From positions 3,906,001-3,970,000 of the forward strand of contig NZ_CP045245.1 of the NCBI RefSeq assembly GCF_009720485.1: a DNA stretch of 64,000 nt. Direction: 5' to 3'. Made by a program: the position numbers and the translations under genes. The notes under the pieces were generated by a model. That model saw nothing but the letters and a program-made list of their open reading frames with translations, was not told where the DNA came from and searched no databases. Below, piece after piece: positions 52,864-62,197 of this stretch. Position 1 is the first letter of the stretch. Each line of letters opens with the position of its first letter. Source of the DNA: Cellulomonas sp. JZ18. Lineage in GTDB: Bacteria > Actinomycetota > Actinomycetes > Actinomycetales > Cellulomonadaceae.

Positions 52864-53865
52864 GTGGCGACCTTGCGGGACGTGGCACGGGCCTCGGGCG
52901 TCTCCGTGATGACCGTCAGCAACGTCGTCAACGGACGCCCGAGCGTCGGCGAGGCCACGCGGCGGCGGGTGCTCGACGCGATCGCGGACCTCGGCTACGA
53001 GGCGAACCTCGCCGCCCGCCGCCTGCGGGTCGGGCGCACCGGCACGATCGCGCTCGTCGTCCCGCGCATCGACCACCCGTACTTCGGGGAGCTCGCGGCA
53101 CGGTTCACCGACGCCCTGCGCCCGGCCGGCCGGCACCTCGTCCTCGAGCAGAGCGGCGCCAGCAAGGAGGGCGAGCTCGGCGCCCTCTCGCAGGCGCGGC
53201 TGCAGCAGTACGACGGCGTGCTGCTCAGCGCCGTCGGCCTGCAGCACGCGGACGTCGACCGGCTCGACGGCGGCGTGCCGCTCGTGCTGCTCGGCGAGAA
53301 GCCCATGCCGCCCCGCTTCGACCACGTCTCCCTCGGCAACCGGGAGGGCGGGCGGCTCGCCACCGCCCACCTGCTCGCGCGCGGCGCGCGGCGCGTCCTC
53401 ATGCTCGGCGGCACCACGGGGCCCACGGACGGCGGCATGAGCGACCTGCGCGCCCAGGGCTGGCGGGACGCCCACGAGGACGCGGGCGTCGAGGCCGACC
53501 CCGCGCTCGTCGTCCCGCTGGCCGAGCTCGAGATGGGCCACGCGCGGCAGGTGGTCCGCCGGCTCGTGGCCGAGGGCCCGGCGTTCGACGCCGTGCTCGC
53601 GGTGACCGACCAGGTCGCGATCGGCGTCCTCGCGGGGCTGCGCGACGCCGGGCTGCGGGTGCCCCAGGACGTGCAGGTCGCCGGCTTCGACAACCTCGCC
53701 GTCGGGGAGCACGTCGGCCCCGGGCTCACGACGGTGGACCCGGGCAACGACGTGCTCGTGTCGCACGCGCTGCGGCTGCTCGACCGGCGCCTGGCCGGGG
53801 AGGCGGCCGACGCCGAGCACGTGGTCACACCTGTGCGGCTCGTGGAGCGCGGCACCACGCGCTGA
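52864..53865 (+). CDS. LacI-family repressor of the sugar ABC operon
   Basis: A 333-residue LacI/GalR regulator: N-terminal HTH TLRDVARASGVSVMTVSNVVNG with hinge RRLRVGRTGTIALVVPRIDHPYFGELA, and sugar-binding core with LMLGGTTGP and DAVLAVTDQVAIGVLAGLRDAG, VQVAGFDNL. It is divergent from the binding-protein gene, and dyads of LacI form lie between them. GGAAGGAGACCTC precedes the GTG. It probably releases DNA when the imported sugar binds. Confidence 0.92.
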   Translation: MATLRDVARASGVSVMTVSNVVNGRPSVGEATRRRVLDAIADLGYEANLAARRLRVGRTGTIALVVPRIDHPYFGELAARFTDALRPAGRHLVLEQSGASKEGELGALSQARLQQYDGVLLSAVGLQHADVDRLDGGVPLVLLGEKPMPPRFDHVSLGNREGGRLATAHLLARGARRVLMLGGTTGPTDGGMSDLRAQGWRDAHEDAGVEADPALVVPLAELEMGHARQVVRRLVAEGPAFDAVLAVTDQVAIGVLAGLRDAGLRVPQDVQVAGFDNLAVGEHVGPGLTTVDPGNDVLVSHALRLLDRRLAGEAADAEHVVTPVRLVERGTTR

Positions 53866-53940
53866 CGGTCACCGGCGCGCGCGACCCGGCCCTCCCGGCC
53901 GGTACCGGCCCGACCCGGACGCCCGTGGTCCCGCGTCGGG

Positions 53941-54111
53941 CTACGGACGCGACCGGGTGCGCCCCTTCACCCAGCCGTACACGACGGTCGCGGCGAGCAG
54001 CACGAGGCCCACGACCGTGAGCCACAGCAGGCCCTCCACCAGCGCGCCGAGGATCGACAGCGCGAGCCAGATGAGCGCGAGGACGACGACGACGGTGAGG
54101 ATCGACTTCAT
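53941..54111 (-). CDS. Small two-helix membrane protein
   Basis: A 56-residue protein: MKSILTVVVVLALIWLALS, helix 2 LLWLTVVGLVLLAATVVYGW, then basic tail VKGRTRSRP ending in TAG. Short proteins with exactly this plan are common in actinomycetes (often next to LacI or stress genes) and have no known role. Only a weak ribosome site (GGTGGGGCG) precedes the ATG. Confidence 0.75.
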   Translation of the reverse strand: MKSILTVVVVLALIWLALSILGALVEGLLWLTVVGLVLLAATVVYGWVKGRTRSRP

Positions 54112-54191
54112 CGCCCCACCGTGTCACGGCACCGCCCGTCCGGCATCTCGCCCGGGCGGCCGGCGGCGGCGCGACCGCACCCGCTTGCGCG

Positions 54192-55295
54192 TCAGGCCGT
54201 CTCGTCCGTCAGCCGCGGTGACACCGGCGCCGGGACCGTCGGCCGCCCGACGCTGAACACCGCGAGCGCGACCTGCGACCGCCGCAGCCCGAGCCGGCGC
54301 CGCAGCGCGGCGACGGCGTGCGGGGAGTCGACGACCTCGGAGTGCGGCGCGACCGCCAGCCCGGCGCGGTGCGCGTGCAGCCACGTGCGCTGCAGGGCGC
54401 GCCCTGCCTCGACGACGTCGGCGGGCGGCAGTCCGAGCCGGGCGTCGAGCGTCTCGGTCGCGCTGTGCACCCCGCGGGTCTGCGCGACGAGGACGAGGTG
54501 CTGCGGGCCGTCGAGCGGGGCGCCGGGCGCGGGCGGCGGCGGGAGCGGACGCGTGCGGTCGACGGCCTCGACCGCGCGGCCGACGAGCCCGGCGACGCGC
54601 AGCGCGGCGTCGTGCAGCGCGGGCCGCCGGGTGAGCGGCGCGGCCACGCGGGCGGCCCACGCGGGCAGCTGCAGCATGCGGTCGGTCATGCCGTCGCGGG
54701 TGTAGCGCGGGTGCGCGGGGCTCAGGCGCAGCCACCGGACCAGCTCGGCGGCGACGGCCGGGCGCGACGCCGTCCACGCGGTGCCGAGCCGGACGAGACG
54801 GCGCATCGCCGGGTCGTCGACCTGGAGCATCCGCAGCCAGGCCGGCAGCTCGGGCGCACCGGCGCGCAGGTCGGGCGCGGGCAGCAGCGGCCCGCGGTTC
54901 ACGCGCCGCTCGCGGACGTCGGCGGGCGTGAACGGCGTGGCCGCCGGGGACGCCGTGGGACGCAGCACGAGGACGGCGTGGGCCGGGTCGGCCGGACCGC
55001 GCACGGGCAGGTCGTCCAGCCGGTCCAGGACGGGCGTCGGCGTGACGTCCAGCCCGACCCCGTCCGCCGCGGCGACGACGACCGCCGACTCGACCCACGC
55101 CCCGAGCGCGAGCAGCAGGTCCCGGGACGACGGGTCGCCGGCGCACAGCATGCGGCCGGGCACGACGCCGACCTCGATGCGCCCGTCGACCACGCGCACC
55201 GACCACGGCTGGGTGTTGTGCGCCGACGGGGCACGCCCGGCCAGGCGCACCCACCGGCGCAGGTCGTCCTCGGTGACGCCGTGCGTCGCGGTCAT
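54192..55295 (-). CDS. Acg-type nitroreductase-fold FMN protein
   Basis: A 367-residue protein of the Acg/nitroreductase-like family. It has LAGRAPSAHNTQPWSVRVV (N-terminal FMN-binding motif), DPSSRDLLLALGAWVESAVV, ERRVNRGPL, and RALQRTWLHAHRAGLAVAPHSEVV near the C-terminus. Acg proteins are thought to sequester or use FMN. Here the protein is the last gene of the four-gene ligase-GNAT operon, so an oxidoreductive tailoring role is possible. GAGGAGGCCGC precedes the ATG. Confidence 0.85.
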   Translation of the reverse strand: MTATHGVTEDDLRRWVRLAGRAPSAHNTQPWSVRVVDGRIEVGVVPGRMLCAGDPSSRDLLLALGAWVESAVVVAAADGVGLDVTPTPVLDRLDDLPVRGPADPAHAVLVLRPTASPAATPFTPADVRERRVNRGPLLPAPDLRAGAPELPAWLRMLQVDDPAMRRLVRLGTAWTASRPAVAAELVRWLRLSPAHPRYTRDGMTDRMLQLPAWAARVAAPLTRRPALHDAALRVAGLVGRAVEAVDRTRPLPPPPAPGAPLDGPQHLVLVAQTRGVHSATETLDARLGLPPADVVEAGRALQRTWLHAHRAGLAVAPHSEVVDSPHAVAALRRRLGLRRSQVALAVFSVGRPTVPAPVSPRLTDETA

Positions 55296-55332
55296 GCGGC
55301 CTCCTCGCCGCCCGCGGCGGCCGTCGTGCCGG

Positions 55333-56436
55333 TCACGCGACCGGCCTGCGGTAGAACGTGACGCCGTGCAGCGGGCGCCCGCCGAACCGCGCGAGCTGGC
55401 GCGCGGAGGCCGGGTTGTCGCGGCCGACGAAGGTCGAGCGCAGCCGGGTGTACCCGCCGGCCGCGAGGTGCGCGTGGAGCGTGCGGGACAGCAGCGTGAG
55501 CACGCCGCGGCCCTGCCGGTCCGGGTCGGTGCCCTGGATGATCAGCACCGCCTCGCGCCGGTACCGGCCACGGGTCGCCAGGAGCCGCAGCTGCTGCAGC
55601 GGCCCCAGCCGCCCGCCGACGCGCTGCACGAACGCCGTGATGTCGGGCACCACCAGCACGAAGGCGACGAGCGAACCGCTCGCGGCGTCCCGCGCGAGCA
55701 GCAGCAGGTCCTCGTCGACGAGGAAGGCCAGCCCGTCGGTGGCGGCCGCCATCTCCGCGTCGGTGATGGTCGTGTAGTACGGCAGCGCCGCGAAGGAGCG
55801 GTTGAGCACCGCGAGCACCTCGGGCACGAGGCGGGCCACCTGCGAGCGCCGTCCGCGCTCGAGCCGCAGGCCGGCCGCGCGCCACTCGTCCTCGGTGGGC
55901 GCACCCGCCGCCGACGCGGGGTCGACGTCGACGACCCACGTGTCCGACTCGCCCCAGCGCGCGAAGCCGAGGCCCTCGTAGGCGTCCGGCACCCACGCCG
56001 GGTTCCACGGCGAGTCGACGAACCCGCGCGCGTCGGAGCCGGACGTGACGACGCCGCCCGACTGGTTCGGCAGCAGCGACACGGGCCCGAACAGCTGCGC
56101 CCGCCCGGCCGCCCGCGCCTCGAGGGCCGCCACCAGGGCGGCAGCGGTGTCCGGATCGGCGAACTCGGTCGCGCCGAACAGCAGGGACGGCACGCCGAGG
56201 CGCGCGTCCAGCCGGGCGTCCGTGTGGACGGTGGTGCGGCCCACGGCCCGGCCCGCGGCGTCCCGCACGAGCAGCAGCTCCACGGGCTCGGGGTGCGGGG
56301 ACGTCCCGCGCCACCACGAGGTGATCGTCGAGGCGAGCAGCGGCACCGCGAGGTCGCGCGGGTGCAGACGCAGGGGGAGGTCGACGAAGTCGCGCAGGTC
56401 GGCCCGCGTCCGCACGGGGGCCACGGTGAGGCTCAC
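55333..56436 (-). CDS. GNAT-family N-acyltransferase (YghO-like)
   Basis: A 367-residue protein. The N-terminal half has VDLPLRLHPRDLAVPLL, ELLLVRDAAGRAVGRTTVHTD and FGPVSLLPNQSGGVV, typical of the YghO/'hypothetical acyltransferase' group. The C-terminal GNAT core has VLIIQGTDPDRQGRGVLTLLSRTLH with the acyl-CoA loop (Q-G-R-G-V) and RSTFVGRDNPASARQLARFG. GTG overlaps the stop of the preceding gene (GTGA). It probably acylates an amine made or activated by the operon. Confidence 0.82.
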   Translation of the reverse strand: MSLTVAPVRTRADLRDFVDLPLRLHPRDLAVPLLASTITSWWRGTSPHPEPVELLLVRDAAGRAVGRTTVHTDARLDARLGVPSLLFGATEFADPDTAAALVAALEARAAGRAQLFGPVSLLPNQSGGVVTSGSDARGFVDSPWNPAWVPDAYEGLGFARWGESDTWVVDVDPASAAGAPTEDEWRAAGLRLERGRRSQVARLVPEVLAVLNRSFAALPYYTTITDAEMAAATDGLAFLVDEDLLLLARDAASGSLVAFVLVVPDITAFVQRVGGRLGPLQQLRLLATRGRYRREAVLIIQGTDPDRQGRGVLTLLSRTLHAHLAAGGYTRLRSTFVGRDNPASARQLARFGGRPLHGVTFYRRPVA

Positions 56437-57266
56437 GACGCGTCGCCCCTCGTGCCGTCGTCCGCGAGGGCGTCCGCGCCGTCGTCCCGCACGTCCTGCG
56501 CGGCGACGTGCACGCGGATGTACCCGCCGGTGCCGTGCCGCCGGTCGCGCGTGATCCACGTCATGAGCCGCCGGTGCGCGGGCAGCCGCGCGAACAGCAT
56601 CAGCGCGTCGCGGTCGGCGAAGAACGCGATCGTGCCGAGCGTGAACGGCGGCTCCCAGTACACCCGGTGCCACACGTACCCCTTCATGCGCCGCATCGCG
56701 GCCACCATCGGGTACCACTCGCGCGAGAGCGCCGCCCACGCGTGCGGCCCCCGGTAGCGGGTGGCACCGAGGAACAGGGCGCCGGCCTGCGCCGGGGTGC
56801 CGCCGGAGCGGGGCGCGTCCCCGCGCGGGCCGTCCTGCGCACCTGCGTCACGTCGCCGCGGCGGGGCCGGCGCGACGAGCGGCGGGGTCCGTCCGCGCGT
56901 GCTCTCGCTGGTCAGCGCCGTGAACCGCTCGATGTGCGCCATCACGTCGCCCTCGGCGCGCCACACGCCGTTGGAGTACCCCTCGGCGTCGGCGACGAAC
57001 GTGCGCGCGCGCTCGTGCCCGGGCGCGGACGAGCCCGCGAGCGCGTGGGCGTCGGCGGGTGTCGCCACGCACACCACGAGCCCCCGCACCCGTCGACCGT
57101 CCGCGTCGCGCGCCCGCAGCCCCGCGCTCCACACGTACCCGTCCGCCGCGCGCACGGCACGTCGCGCGCGGCGCGCCCACGCCGCACCGGCGCCCGTGCG
57201 CTCCAGCACCACGAGCGCCTCGGCCCGGGCCTGGCGGGGCGCGCGGGAGAAGTCGCGGGTCCGCAT
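56433..57266 (-). CDS. Unknown protein with two ferredoxin-like halves
   Basis: A 277-residue soluble protein with no clear family assignment. The first half (RAADGYVWSAGLRARDADGRRVRGLVVCVATPADAHALA, then NGVWRAEGDVMAHIERFTAL) and second half (MRRMKGYVWHRVYWEPPFTLGTIAFFADRDALMLFARLPAH) show the same GYVW-...-F-x-D pattern, suggesting a duplicated dimeric alpha-beta barrel like those of small monooxygenases. A Pro/Gly-rich spacer separates them. Its ATG overlaps the ligase stop. Confidence 0.65.
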   Translation of the reverse strand: MRTRDFSRAPRQARAEALVVLERTGAGAAWARRARRAVRAADGYVWSAGLRARDADGRRVRGLVVCVATPADAHALAGSSAPGHERARTFVADAEGYSNGVWRAEGDVMAHIERFTALTSESTRGRTPPLVAPAPPRRRDAGAQDGPRGDAPRSGGTPAQAGALFLGATRYRGPHAWAALSREWYPMVAAMRRMKGYVWHRVYWEPPFTLGTIAFFADRDALMLFARLPAHRRLMTWITRDRRHGTGGYIRVHVAAQDVRDDGADALADDGTRGDAS

Positions 57267-58879
57267 CAGGCGCGGCCGACCGCCGGGTGCGCCGTCGTGG
57301 CGTCACGGTCGCCGGGGTCCACGACGTACACGTTCTTGATCTTCGTGCTGCCGCCCGTGAACGGGCCGGTGCCGTGGTCGTGCACGTGCACGCGCAGCTC
57401 GGAGGCCGTCGGGTCCTCCTCGAGGGACTGCGCGAAGTCCCGGGACACGGCGGCGAGGTGCCGCAGCACGCCCGCCGCGGCCCGCTCGGCGAGCTCGGCG
57501 CGCGCCCCGGCGTCCAGGTCGGCGTCCGCACGCAGCTGCAGGTGGACCGCCGGGCGCTGCTCGTGCTCCCCCACGTCGACCAGCGCGAGCTTGAACGACT
57601 CGATCGCGGCCGCGTGCGGGTTGTCGAGGTACAGCCCGTTCTCGACGTCGAGCGGGTAGAGGTTCGCGCCCATGTACGAGACCGTCGAGTCCTTGCGGCC
57701 GTACAGCAGCAGGAACGGCAGGCGCATGCGCTGGATCGCGTACGCGCGCTCGAAGCCGAACGCGAGGCGGTCGCGCGCCGGCTCCGGCAGCGCGGCGATC
57801 GCGGCCTTCATCTCGTCGAACTGCACGATCGTCGCCTCGTCGCCGATGTCGTAGCGCAGCTTCGGGCTCATGATGTCGGCCGAGTTCAGCGTGACGAGCA
57901 GCCGCCCGTCCTGCGTCGTCTCCAGGTAGGTCTCGAGCGGGTTGTACTGGAAGACCATGGGCGTGCGGGCCTCGTCCGGCCCGAGCAGCGCCTCGCGGAA
58001 CGGGCCGCCGGCCGCGAGCGTGCGGCGCAGCCACACCGACAGGTCGCTCTCCCCCGCCATCCCGATGGTCAGGTCGGACGCGCCGTAGCCGGAGTACACG
58101 CGGCCGAACCGGTCCTCGAGGTAGTCGCGCAGCCCCTCGGTGAGGGCCTCGCCGCCGACGAACCCGTGGAGGTCGTACGCGTCCCAGTCGAAGCCCTCGG
58201 CGTCGAGGCGGTCGCGCAGGTGCTTGAGGAACGGCGGGTACGCGCAGACCAGGTAGGTGTACCCGGGACCGAAGTGGCGCAGCGTGTCGACGATCTTGTC
58301 GAGGTCCGGCCCGGTGTTCTTCACCATCGCGATGCGCGACATCGCGATGCCCGTGTTCGTGCCGGTCGCCCAGGCGCCCATCGAGAACGCGTTGACCGCG
58401 AAGAGCCGGCGCGAGCCGAACAGCAGGGTCACGTAGCCGGACACGTTCTTGTGCACGGTGGCCAGCTCGCGCTTGGAGCGCATCCAGTTGTACGGCGTGC
58501 CGGACGAGCCGCTGGACTCGTCGACCACGGTGCCGACCGTCTCGATGAGCCCGTCCCAGCACCGCTGGTCCTCGGGGTAGCGGTCGACGTAGTCGTGCTT
58601 GGACGTCGGCCGGTAGCGCGTCAGGTCCCACCAGCGGAACCGGAAGCCCGCCTCCTCGACGTAGTGCCGGTAGGCCGGCACGTCGAGGTACGCGTGCTGG
58701 CAGATCATCCACGCGTTGAGCCGCGCGAACCGCTCCATCGCCGGGTGGTAGTTGCGGGCGGTGAACCGCCACAGCGCCGGGTGCAGCCGGTAGACGCGGT
58801 ACACGACGGTCACGAGCCAGGTGGCGAGGCGCAGCGCGGCCTGCCGCAGGACGCTCGTGCGGGGGGCGTCCGGTGTCAC
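57266..58879 (-). CDS. Adenylate-forming ligase (phenylacetate-CoA ligase/CoF-synthetase-like)
   Basis: A 537-residue AMP-binding enzyme. P-loop-like motif A3 VDESSGSSGTPYNWMRS (about residues 105-121), FGRVYSGYGASDLTIG (A5, about 265-280), YDIGDEATIV (A7) and LLLYGRKDSTVSYMGANLYP (A8, with hinge) are all clear. The N-terminal region (YRVYRLHPALWRF, HAYLDVPAYRHYVEEAGF) matches the PaaK/F390-synthetase group. It activates an unknown acid as AMP ester. It heads the four-gene operon; the start is GTG 58879 without strong ribosome site. Confidence 0.87.
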   Translation of the reverse strand: MTPDAPRTSVLRQAALRLATWLVTVVYRVYRLHPALWRFTARNYHPAMERFARLNAWMICQHAYLDVPAYRHYVEEAGFRFRWWDLTRYRPTSKHDYVDRYPEDQRCWDGLIETVGTVVDESSGSSGTPYNWMRSKRELATVHKNVSGYVTLLFGSRRLFAVNAFSMGAWATGTNTGIAMSRIAMVKNTGPDLDKIVDTLRHFGPGYTYLVCAYPPFLKHLRDRLDAEGFDWDAYDLHGFVGGEALTEGLRDYLEDRFGRVYSGYGASDLTIGMAGESDLSVWLRRTLAAGGPFREALLGPDEARTPMVFQYNPLETYLETTQDGRLLVTLNSADIMSPKLRYDIGDEATIVQFDEMKAAIAALPEPARDRLAFGFERAYAIQRMRLPFLLLYGRKDSTVSYMGANLYPLDVENGLYLDNPHAAAIESFKLALVDVGEHEQRPAVHLQLRADADLDAGARAELAERAAAGVLRHLAAVSRDFAQSLEEDPTASELRVHVHDHGTGPFTGGSTKIKNVYVVDPGDRDATTAHPAVGRA

Positions 58880-59020
58880 GGGCGGACAGTAGCAACGGCG
58901 AGCGGCCGGGCACTGCCGCCGTTCGTGGCGCGCGCCGGTGCCGCCCGGGCGCGCACGCGCGGCCGCGCGGGCGGCAGCGACGGCGGTCGACGGCCGCCAG
59001 CACGGGAGTCGACGGGCCCA

Positions 59021-59049
59021 TTGACAGCGGCTCGTCGGCGTCGAAGCAT
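59021..59049 (+). promoter_or_regulatory. Housekeeping-type promoter of GH3 gene
   Basis: Consensus -35 TTGACA (59021-59026) and -10-like AAGCAT (59044-59049) with 17-base spacing, about 70 bases before the GH3 start. Confidence 0.6.
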
Positions 59050-59120
59050 GGGCGGGTGCGCAGGGCGCACCGCGTGCCCGACGACGCGCACGCGAGCTCG
59101 AGAGCCCGGGGGGCCGGCTC

Positions 59121-61808
59121 ATGACCGTGCGCATGTCTGTCCGGCGGCACGTCGCCGCACTCGGTGCGGGGGCCCTCGCGGTCCCGCTCCTGGTCGTCGC
59201 GGCCCCCGCAGCCGTGGCGGCGTCACCCGTCACGGTCACACCGGTGGCCGCGCTCGTCACGGCGGCCGAGGGCGACACCGCGACGGTGACGCTCAGCGCC
59301 ACGACGGCCGACGGCACGCCGCTCGCCGGGCCCGTCACCGTCTTCTTCTCCACCGGCACGGGCACCGCGACGGGTGGCGCCGACTACACCGAGACCGGTG
59401 GCGCCGTCACCTTCCCCGCCGGTGCCGCCTCGGGCTCCACCCAGGAGGTCACGGTCGACGTCGCCGCCGACGACGAGGCCGAGACCACCGAGACCGTCCC
59501 GCTGTCCTTCAGCACCACGACGGGCGGCGCCACGGTCTCCGGCGGCGCCACGGTCGCGGTCGTCGCGAACGGCTTCCCGTACCTCGACGCGCAGCGCCCG
59601 GTCGCGGAGCGCGTCGCGGACCTGCTGGGCCGCATGACGCTCGCCGAGAAGGTCGGCCAGATGACGCAGGCGGAGCGCGCCAACGTCGCCGGCAGCCCCG
59701 GCCGCGTCGCGTCCCTGGGGCTCGGCTCGGTGCTCTCGGGCGGCGGGTCGACGCCGACCCCCAACACGCCCGAGGCGTGGGCGGACATGGTCGACGGGTT
59801 CCAGACGCAGTCGCTGTCGACGCGCCTGTCGATCCCGCTGCTCTACGGCGTCGACTCCGTGCACGGCCACAACAACCTGGTCGGCGCCACGGTCTTCCCG
59901 CACAACATCGGCCTGGGCGCGATGCGCGACCCGGGGCTGGTCGAGCGGGCCGCGCACGTCACGGCCGCGGAGACGCGCACGACCGGCCCCCAGTGGTCGT
60001 TCGCCCCGTGCCTGTGCGTGGCGCGCGACCTGCGCTGGGGTCGCACGTACGAGAGCTTCGGGGAGGACCCGGCGCTCGTGGTCCTCAACGAGACGGCGAT
60101 CGACGGGCTCCAGGGCCCCGCGCGCAGCGAGCTCGACCAGCCGGACCGCGTGCTGGCGTCCGCCAAGCACTTCGCGGGCGACGGCGACACCGAGTTCGGC
60201 ACGGGCGAGGGCGAGTACACGATCGACCAGGGCGTCACGGTCACGAACCGGCAGGACTTCGAGCGCATCGACCTCGCGCCGTACGTCCCCGCGGTCCGGC
60301 AGTACCGCGCCGGCACCGTCATGCCGTCGTACTCGAGCGTGGACTGGACCGAGAACGGCGTCGGCGACCCGCTGAAGATGCACGCCCACCAGGAGCTCAT
60401 CACCGGCTGGCTGAAGGGCCAGCACGAGTTCGACGGGTTCGTCATCAGCGACTACAACGCGATCCACCAGATCCCCGGCGACTACGCGACGCAGGTGCGC
60501 ACCAGCGTCAACGCCGGCGTCGACATGTTCATGGAGCCGAACACCGCGGACCCCTTCGTCGCCACCCTCATGGGCGAGGTCCGCGCGGGACGCGTCCCGA
60601 TGGCCCGGGTCGACGACGCCGTGCGGCGCATCCTGCGGCAGAAGATGGAGCTCGGGCTCTTCGAGCACCCGTTCACCGACCGCGCCGGGCAGGCGGCGAT
60701 CGGCTCCGAGGAGCACCGGGCCGTCGCGCGCGAGGCCGTCGTGAAGTCGCAGGTGCTGCTGCGCAACACCGGCGACGCGCTGCCGCTGGCGAAGGACGCG
60801 CGCCTGTACCTCGCCGGCCGCGCGGCGGACAACATGGGCATCCAGGCGGGCGGGTGGACCGTCACCTGGCAGGGCCAGCCGGTCCCGGACCTGATCCCGG
60901 GCACGACCATCCGCGAGGGCATCGCGCAGGTGGCGCCCGACGCGCAGGTCACGTTCAGCCCGGACGCCTCCGCGCCCGTCGAGGGCAACGACGTCGGCGT
61001 GGTCGTCGTCGGCGAGACGCCGTACGCCGAGGGCTACGGCGACGTCGGCGGGCCCGGCTGGCCGTGGGACCCCTCCGACGGCGGTGTGCCGCGCGAGCCG
61101 AACAAGCAGCTGACGCTCACACCGGGCGACCAGGCGGTCGTCGACACGGTCTGCTCCGCCGTCGAGACGTGCGTCGTGCTGCTCGTCACGGGACGGCCGA
61201 ACGTCGTGGCCGACCCCGCCGGGCAGGTCGACGCGCTCGTCGCGTCGTGGCTCCCCGGCTCCGAGGGCGCCGGCGTCGCGGACGTGCTGTTCGGCGAGGC
61301 CCCCTTCACCGGGCGCCTCGGCATGACGTGGCCGCGCAGCCAGGAGCAGGAGCCGATCAACGTCGGCGACGCGGACTACGACCCCGAGCTGCCCTTCGGC
61401 TGGGGGCTGCGCACCGACTCGGCGCGGGCCCGGCTCGAGGCCCTGCGCGCCGAGCTCGAGTCCTCGCGCGACCGGCAGGTGCGGCGCGCCGTCGGCGACA
61501 TCGACGCGGCGCTCGAGCGCGGCGGCTGGACGCCGAGCGGCGCGGTCGGCAACGAGCGCGCGGTGCTGCGCATCCTGGGGCGCGCGATCGGGCGGCTGTC
61601 GGCCAGCGACGAGCCCACGTGGCAGCAGATGGACGCCGTCGTCTCGGTGCTGCGGGACGTCGCCCAGCAGCACGTCGTGGACGCCGGGGCCGACGCGCCC
61701 GAGGGCTGGGCGGCGGACCTCGCCGACGCCGAGCACGCGCTGCTGGTCGGGGAGCACACCCGCGCCGCCGACCTGCTGCGCGCGGTGGCCGGGTACCCCG
61801 TGAGCTGA
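59121..61808 (+). CDS. Secreted GH3 beta-glucosidase-like enzyme with N-terminal Calx-beta domain
   Basis: An 895-residue exported protein. It has a signal peptide (RHVAALGAGALAVPLLVV, cleavage near AVAA) and a Calx-beta repeat (about residues 35-145: AEGDTATVTLSA, TGTATGGADYTETGGAVTFPAG). The GH3 TIM-barrel runs about 150-520 (MTLAEKVGQMTQ, LYGVDSVHGHNN, ASAKHFAGDG, and GFVISDYNAI holding the nucleophile Asp). The GH3 C-domain has LRNTGDALPL, GETPYAEGYGD, LPGSEGAGVADVLFG, PFGWGL. The last 130 residues form a charged helical tail instead of the FnIII domain. It likely acts on cello- or xylo-oligosaccharides. Confidence 0.92.
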   Translation: MTVRMSVRRHVAALGAGALAVPLLVVAAPAAVAASPVTVTPVAALVTAAEGDTATVTLSATTADGTPLAGPVTVFFSTGTGTATGGADYTETGGAVTFPAGAASGSTQEVTVDVAADDEAETTETVPLSFSTTTGGATVSGGATVAVVANGFPYLDAQRPVAERVADLLGRMTLAEKVGQMTQAERANVAGSPGRVASLGLGSVLSGGGSTPTPNTPEAWADMVDGFQTQSLSTRLSIPLLYGVDSVHGHNNLVGATVFPHNIGLGAMRDPGLVERAAHVTAAETRTTGPQWSFAPCLCVARDLRWGRTYESFGEDPALVVLNETAIDGLQGPARSELDQPDRVLASAKHFAGDGDTEFGTGEGEYTIDQGVTVTNRQDFERIDLAPYVPAVRQYRAGTVMPSYSSVDWTENGVGDPLKMHAHQELITGWLKGQHEFDGFVISDYNAIHQIPGDYATQVRTSVNAGVDMFMEPNTADPFVATLMGEVRAGRVPMARVDDAVRRILRQKMELGLFEHPFTDRAGQAAIGSEEHRAVAREAVVKSQVLLRNTGDALPLAKDARLYLAGRAADNMGIQAGGWTVTWQGQPVPDLIPGTTIREGIAQVAPDAQVTFSPDASAPVEGNDVGVVVVGETPYAEGYGDVGGPGWPWDPSDGGVPREPNKQLTLTPGDQAVVDTVCSAVETCVVLLVTGRPNVVADPAGQVDALVASWLPGSEGAGVADVLFGEAPFTGRLGMTWPRSQEQEPINVGDADYDPELPFGWGLRTDSARARLEALRAELESSRDRQVRRAVGDIDAALERGGWTPSGAVGNERAVLRILGRAIGRLSASDEPTWQQMDAVVSVLRDVAQQHVVDAGADAPEGWAADLADAEHALLVGEHTRAADLLRAVAGYPVS

Positions 61809-61813
61809 GGCGG

Positions 61814-61856
61814 GACGGACCCGCCGTCGCACGCCGGTGCGTGCGGCGGGTCCGTC
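61814..61856. terminator. Bidirectional hairpin between GH3 and DUF732-like genes
   Basis: The arm GACGGACCCGCCG plus GCACGC (61814-61834, with a 2-base bulge) pairs with 61839-61856. It lies between convergent genes 50 bases apart. Confidence 0.72.
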
Positions 61857-61858
61857 GG

Positions 61859-62197
61859 TCAGCCCTGCGGGCAGAGGTGGCGGGGGGCCTGCGTCGCGGC
61901 CGCGACCGCGGCGGAGTCCTCCGCCCCGTACTCGCCCATGACCCAGGGCAGGACGTCGCTCGCCGTGACCTCGCCGGCCTCGAGCCGCGCGCAGATCGCG
62001 CGGCCGACGTCGAGGACGTGCTCGTCCGACCAGTCCTCCCGCGCGACCCCGGCGACCTGGGCCATCGCCTCGGTGTAGGCGGCCTCGCGCGGGTCGGTGG
62101 TCGGGGTGGCCTCGTCGGGCTCGTCCTGGCCGGAGCACCCGGCGAGGAGGCCGGCGAGCGTGCAGGCGGCCACGATCAGCGGTGCGGTGCGTCTCAT
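61859..62197 (-). CDS. Putative lipoprotein, DUF732-like
   Basis: A 112-residue lipoprotein with signal and lipobox LAGLLAGCSGQ. A helical domain follows (AAYTEAMAQVAGVAREDWSDEHVLDVGRAICARLEAGEVTASDVL, then APRHLCPQG) with two Cys, as in the DUF732 family of actinobacterial secreted proteins. The function is unknown. GGGGGAGC precedes the ATG. Confidence 0.78.
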   Translation of the reverse strand: MRRTAPLIVAACTLAGLLAGCSGQDEPDEATPTTDPREAAYTEAMAQVAGVAREDWSDEHVLDVGRAICARLEAGEVTASDVLPWVMGEYGAEDSAAVAAATQAPRHLCPQG

